A stretch of DNA of 64,000 bases from contig NC_090610.1 of the NCBI RefSeq assembly GCF_004359215.1, positions 15,082,324 to 15,146,323 of the forward strand. Reading direction: 5' to 3'. A model generated the notes under the pieces. It saw only the letters and a program-made list of their open reading frames with translations, searched no databases and was not told the DNA's origin. The position numbers and the translations under genes are program-made. How positions within the stretch are numbered: the stretch's first letter is position 1; each line of letters starts with the position of its first letter. Shown piece by piece: positions 61,958 through 64,000 of this stretch. Origin of the DNA: Bremia lactucae (lineage: Eukaryota; Oomycota; Peronosporomycetes; Peronosporales; Peronosporaceae).

Positions 61958-64000
61958 TTAAATTGCGAGCTCTCCAATGTCAGTCTTTCCATCAGCCTCT
62001 TCACCTTCTTCGTCATCTAAATCAATCTCTTCTTCATTTGCCACTTCCACAACCTGCTTCTGACGTACATTCCGCTCCATTTGATTTTCAATAGTCTGTC
62101 CCTTCCTCTTTTCTGTGGTATCTTGTTCATCAGCGGGAGCTGCATCAAGTTGAGCTTCTAAAGCAGCCATGGCATCACCAGCAACTGCTCGTGTCGATGC
62201 TGGCACCGAAGCGGCAACCATTCCAGCAATCTTTGACGAATCGTCATGTTGAGGAGCGAATTCCGAAGTGACGTAATTCACCTGAGAGTACTGAGCCACT
62301 ACAGAGCGCTTAATACGTAACATTTCAAGAAACGTGTGCTCAGAGCCATGCGAGACTTCAAATTCATGCCACAACTTCCAGAACGTCTTCTCGTGATGAC
62401 GTGGATCGCAGAATTGAGACGCGTGAGAGTAAATCGCTCGTGCTCGATCAAATTCGCCAAGTTTAGTCTCCAATTGGGCAAATTTTAGACTCAAAGGGGA
62501 CACGTACTTGTCGGGTAGTTTACCAATACCTTTCTCGTATACATCCCGAACTCTTGCAACACCAAAGAATTTTTGAGCCTTTTTGACAAACTTGTTGTAA
62601 ATTGAAAGCTTTTCGTTGTCAGGAACAGCGTCGGATGCACGTTCGTATATCGTCATGACATTACGCAACATGCCGTGCTGTTCTTCAAAATCGGCATACA
62701 TTTCATAGTACAAATGTACAGACTTGTCTGGGGCAGCACAAATAGCTTGTTCAAACAGATCGCGGGTGCGTTCGACCTTTGAACCAGCATATCTCTTTAC
62801 AAACTGTGTCAAATACGTCTGCCACAAATCACCTGCATGTGGAAATTTAGGAAAGAGCGCCAAGCCGCGTTCGAAAGTACGAAATGATTCTTCAAAATAT
62901 TTGTTCTCCTCTAGATAGGCAGCAAAGTGAAGCACCATCTGTGGCGTAATGATTTTATGCTCAAAAATTTCATTGTAAGCACCACGGGTTGATTCAAGAT
63001 CACCAAGACTTTCCTCGAGATCCAGACGTAAAGTCCACAATTTTACGCTTAAATGCACGTTATCCTTGGCCGTAAATGTTTGCTGCTTTCGAAGACGCAG
63101 CGTACGTGAAGGTGGCGTCGTACAAGCCTTGCGCACAATCGCAAGTGCTTGATCAAAGTTTTCGCGCCCCACTTCCAGCTCGGCCCACTCACAGTACACT
63201 GACGCAAGCTCTTGAAACGTACGATATTTAATATCGATAGCCTTCTTGAAAATTGCCCGTGCATTGTCTAAATCCCCGTGGCTATCGTAAAACTTGGCAA
63301 ATTGAATCCATAAAGTAGGCAACCGTCCACCAGACTTGACGGAATCTACCGTTTTAACAGCTTCAGCATACGTTCGTATGACTTTGCCTGGGTCGGCTTT
63401 GACCAGCTCGACGCGCTTTTCCCACTCGCGCACATTGTGTGGATTCTGTCGCAACAGGACAGAGTTTAATAGCAGCGGCCGTCGTTCGGCCATATTTTCA
63501 TACACTTTTAGCAACCGATCGACTTGAGCTTGGTGGTCCATTTCATCGTCTTCATCCTCTTGGTCGTCTTCATGCGGTCCAGCTGCCAATTCCATCTCTG
63601 CTGTTAGCATGGCTTCAATAAATTTGACATAGGCGTCAAAAATCATACTGAAATCGCGTACAGTCAGCACAGTACGAATGCCCTCTTCGTACACATCACG
63701 TGCGGATTCAAACGAGCCAAGGCGCACAAAGTACGTTGCTAACGAGCACCAAAGTTGACCGACTTCATCACTAAACTGAGTCATGCCACTTCGAAGAATC
63801 GCTTCGACATCAAGCGACTGAGCTACACGCGTCGGATGCTGCGAGACCATATCGCAGAGCTGCATCCACATACTATGGAGTGTGCGGTCGATGCTCAAGG
63901 TGTTCTCCTGTACTGCCTCAATGAGCTGTACCAGTTGCAAGCTCGCCTCGCCGTATTGCTCGACTGAGACTAAATAATCGACAAATTCTCCTCGCTTGGA
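61958..64000 (-). CDS. SYF1: pre-mRNA splicing factor SYF1/XAB2, C-terminal ~680 residues
   Basis: SYF1 (XAB2 in animals) is a scaffold of the Prp19/NineTeen complex in the spliceosome, made of HAT repeats (half-a-TPR helices). The frame stays open to the right edge, so the start lies outside the window; the first readable residues are S-K-R-G-E-F-V-D-Y-L. HAT-type repeats run almost throughout, with signature blocks such as N-V-R-E-W-E-K-R-V-E-L, L-W-I-Q-F-A-K-F-Y-D, Y-C-E-W-A-E-L-E and F-W-K-L-W-H-E-F-E-V-S-H-G. The C-terminus is disordered and acidic (I-D-L-D-D-E-E-G-E-E), as in the family. There are no introns in this part. An acidic insert near P-H-E-D-D-Q-E-D-E-D-D-E also occurs in other SYF1 proteins. 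The symbol is by family likeness. Confidence 0.92.
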   Translation of the reverse strand, partial: SKRGEFVDYLVSVEQYGEASLQLVQLIEAVQENTLSIDRTLHSMWMQLCDMVSQHPTRVAQSLDVEAILRSGMTQFSDEVGQLWCSLATYFVRLGSFESARDVYEEGIRTVLTVRDFSMIFDAYVKFIEAMLTAEMELAAGPHEDDQEDEDDEMDHQAQVDRLLKVYENMAERRPLLLNSVLLRQNPHNVREWEKRVELVKADPGKVIRTYAEAVKTVDSVKSGGRLPTLWIQFAKFYDSHGDLDNARAIFKKAIDIKYRTFQELASVYCEWAELEVGRENFDQALAIVRKACTTPPSRTLRLRKQQTFTAKDNVHLSVKLWTLRLDLEESLGDLESTRGAYNEIFEHKIITPQMVLHFAAYLEENKYFEESFRTFERGLALFPKFPHAGDLWQTYLTQFVKRYAGSKVERTRDLFEQAICAAPDKSVHLYYEMYADFEEQHGMLRNVMTIYERASDAVPDNEKLSIYNKFVKKAQKFFGVARVRDVYEKGIGKLPDKYVSPLSLKFAQLETKLGEFDRARAIYSHASQFCDPRHHEKTFWKLWHEFEVSHGSEHTFLEMLRIKRSVVAQYSQVNYVTSEFAPQHDDSSKIAGMVAASVPASTRAVAGDAMAALEAQLDAAPADEQDTTEKRKGQTIENQMERNVRQKQVVEVANEEEIDLDDEEGEEADGKTDIGELAI

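Noticed and set aside
1..64000. CRISPR arrays, bacterial operons, phage or plasmid features
   Set aside because: No regularly spaced short repeats with spacers; spliceosomal introns, chromodomain gypsy elements and SYF1 show eukaryotic nuclear DNA.

Overview
The window looks like nuclear DNA of a plant-pathogenic oomycete (Peronosporales, probably a downy mildew or Phytophthora relative). Three things point there. Host genes have no introns or only short ones. The repeats are dominated by chromodomain-type Ty3/gypsy elements. A small secreted protein carries an N-terminal RXLR-like/EER signature, and an oomycete-type initiator (Inr) element sits just upstream of its ATG. Species assignment is inference.

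Host genes: a TrhO/TSTD2-like rhodanese protein with two introns (4007-5395); a three-exon gene with two copies of an RPA-binding-like motif (5484-7074); an intronless myotubularin-family phosphatase whose GRAM region is split by a glycine-rich segment (7300-10254, minus); a candidate RXLR-like effector (42172-42597); and the C-terminal ~680 residues of splicing factor SYF1/XAB2, running off the right edge (61958-64000, minus).

Everything else is a nest of decayed transposons. I use private family letters. Family B (Ty3/gypsy, LTR TGTAACGGGG...CCCGTTACA): B1 1-1167 minus, B2 26059-~31460 plus, B3 43037-50672 plus. Family C (LTR, plus reading, TGTAGCGGAG...CCCCATTACA): C1 1168-3486, C2 10899-18080, C3 ~31461-38088, all minus. 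Family D: D1 18081-22288 minus and an LTR scrap at 42830-43036. Family E: 3' end only, 38089-~40500 plus. Family F: ~50760-57741 plus. There is also a MULE DNA transposon (22747-25720) with intact terminal inverted repeats and an exact 9-bp target duplication, and a Ty1/copia remnant (58006-60790) flanked by two tRNA-headed repeats. No element has an intact set of reading frames.

Two patterns stand out. First, four different elements (C2 gag, the MULE transposase, C3 protease, B3 integrase) each contain one internal segment of about 220-840 bp that is precisely inverted relative to the rest of the element, and the 5' LTR of F contains a 105-bp inverted duplication. Second, families B, C, E and F each carry antisense coding sequence between integrase and the 3' LTR. 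Its proteins share short motifs between families, have coiled-coil ends, and in one B/C comparison differ by an in-frame codon loss and several synonymous changes. This antisense accessory gene is my best candidate for an undescribed feature. Limits: I compared sequences by eye, so element edges marked approximate may be off by tens of bases, and family names of host genes rest on motifs, not searches.
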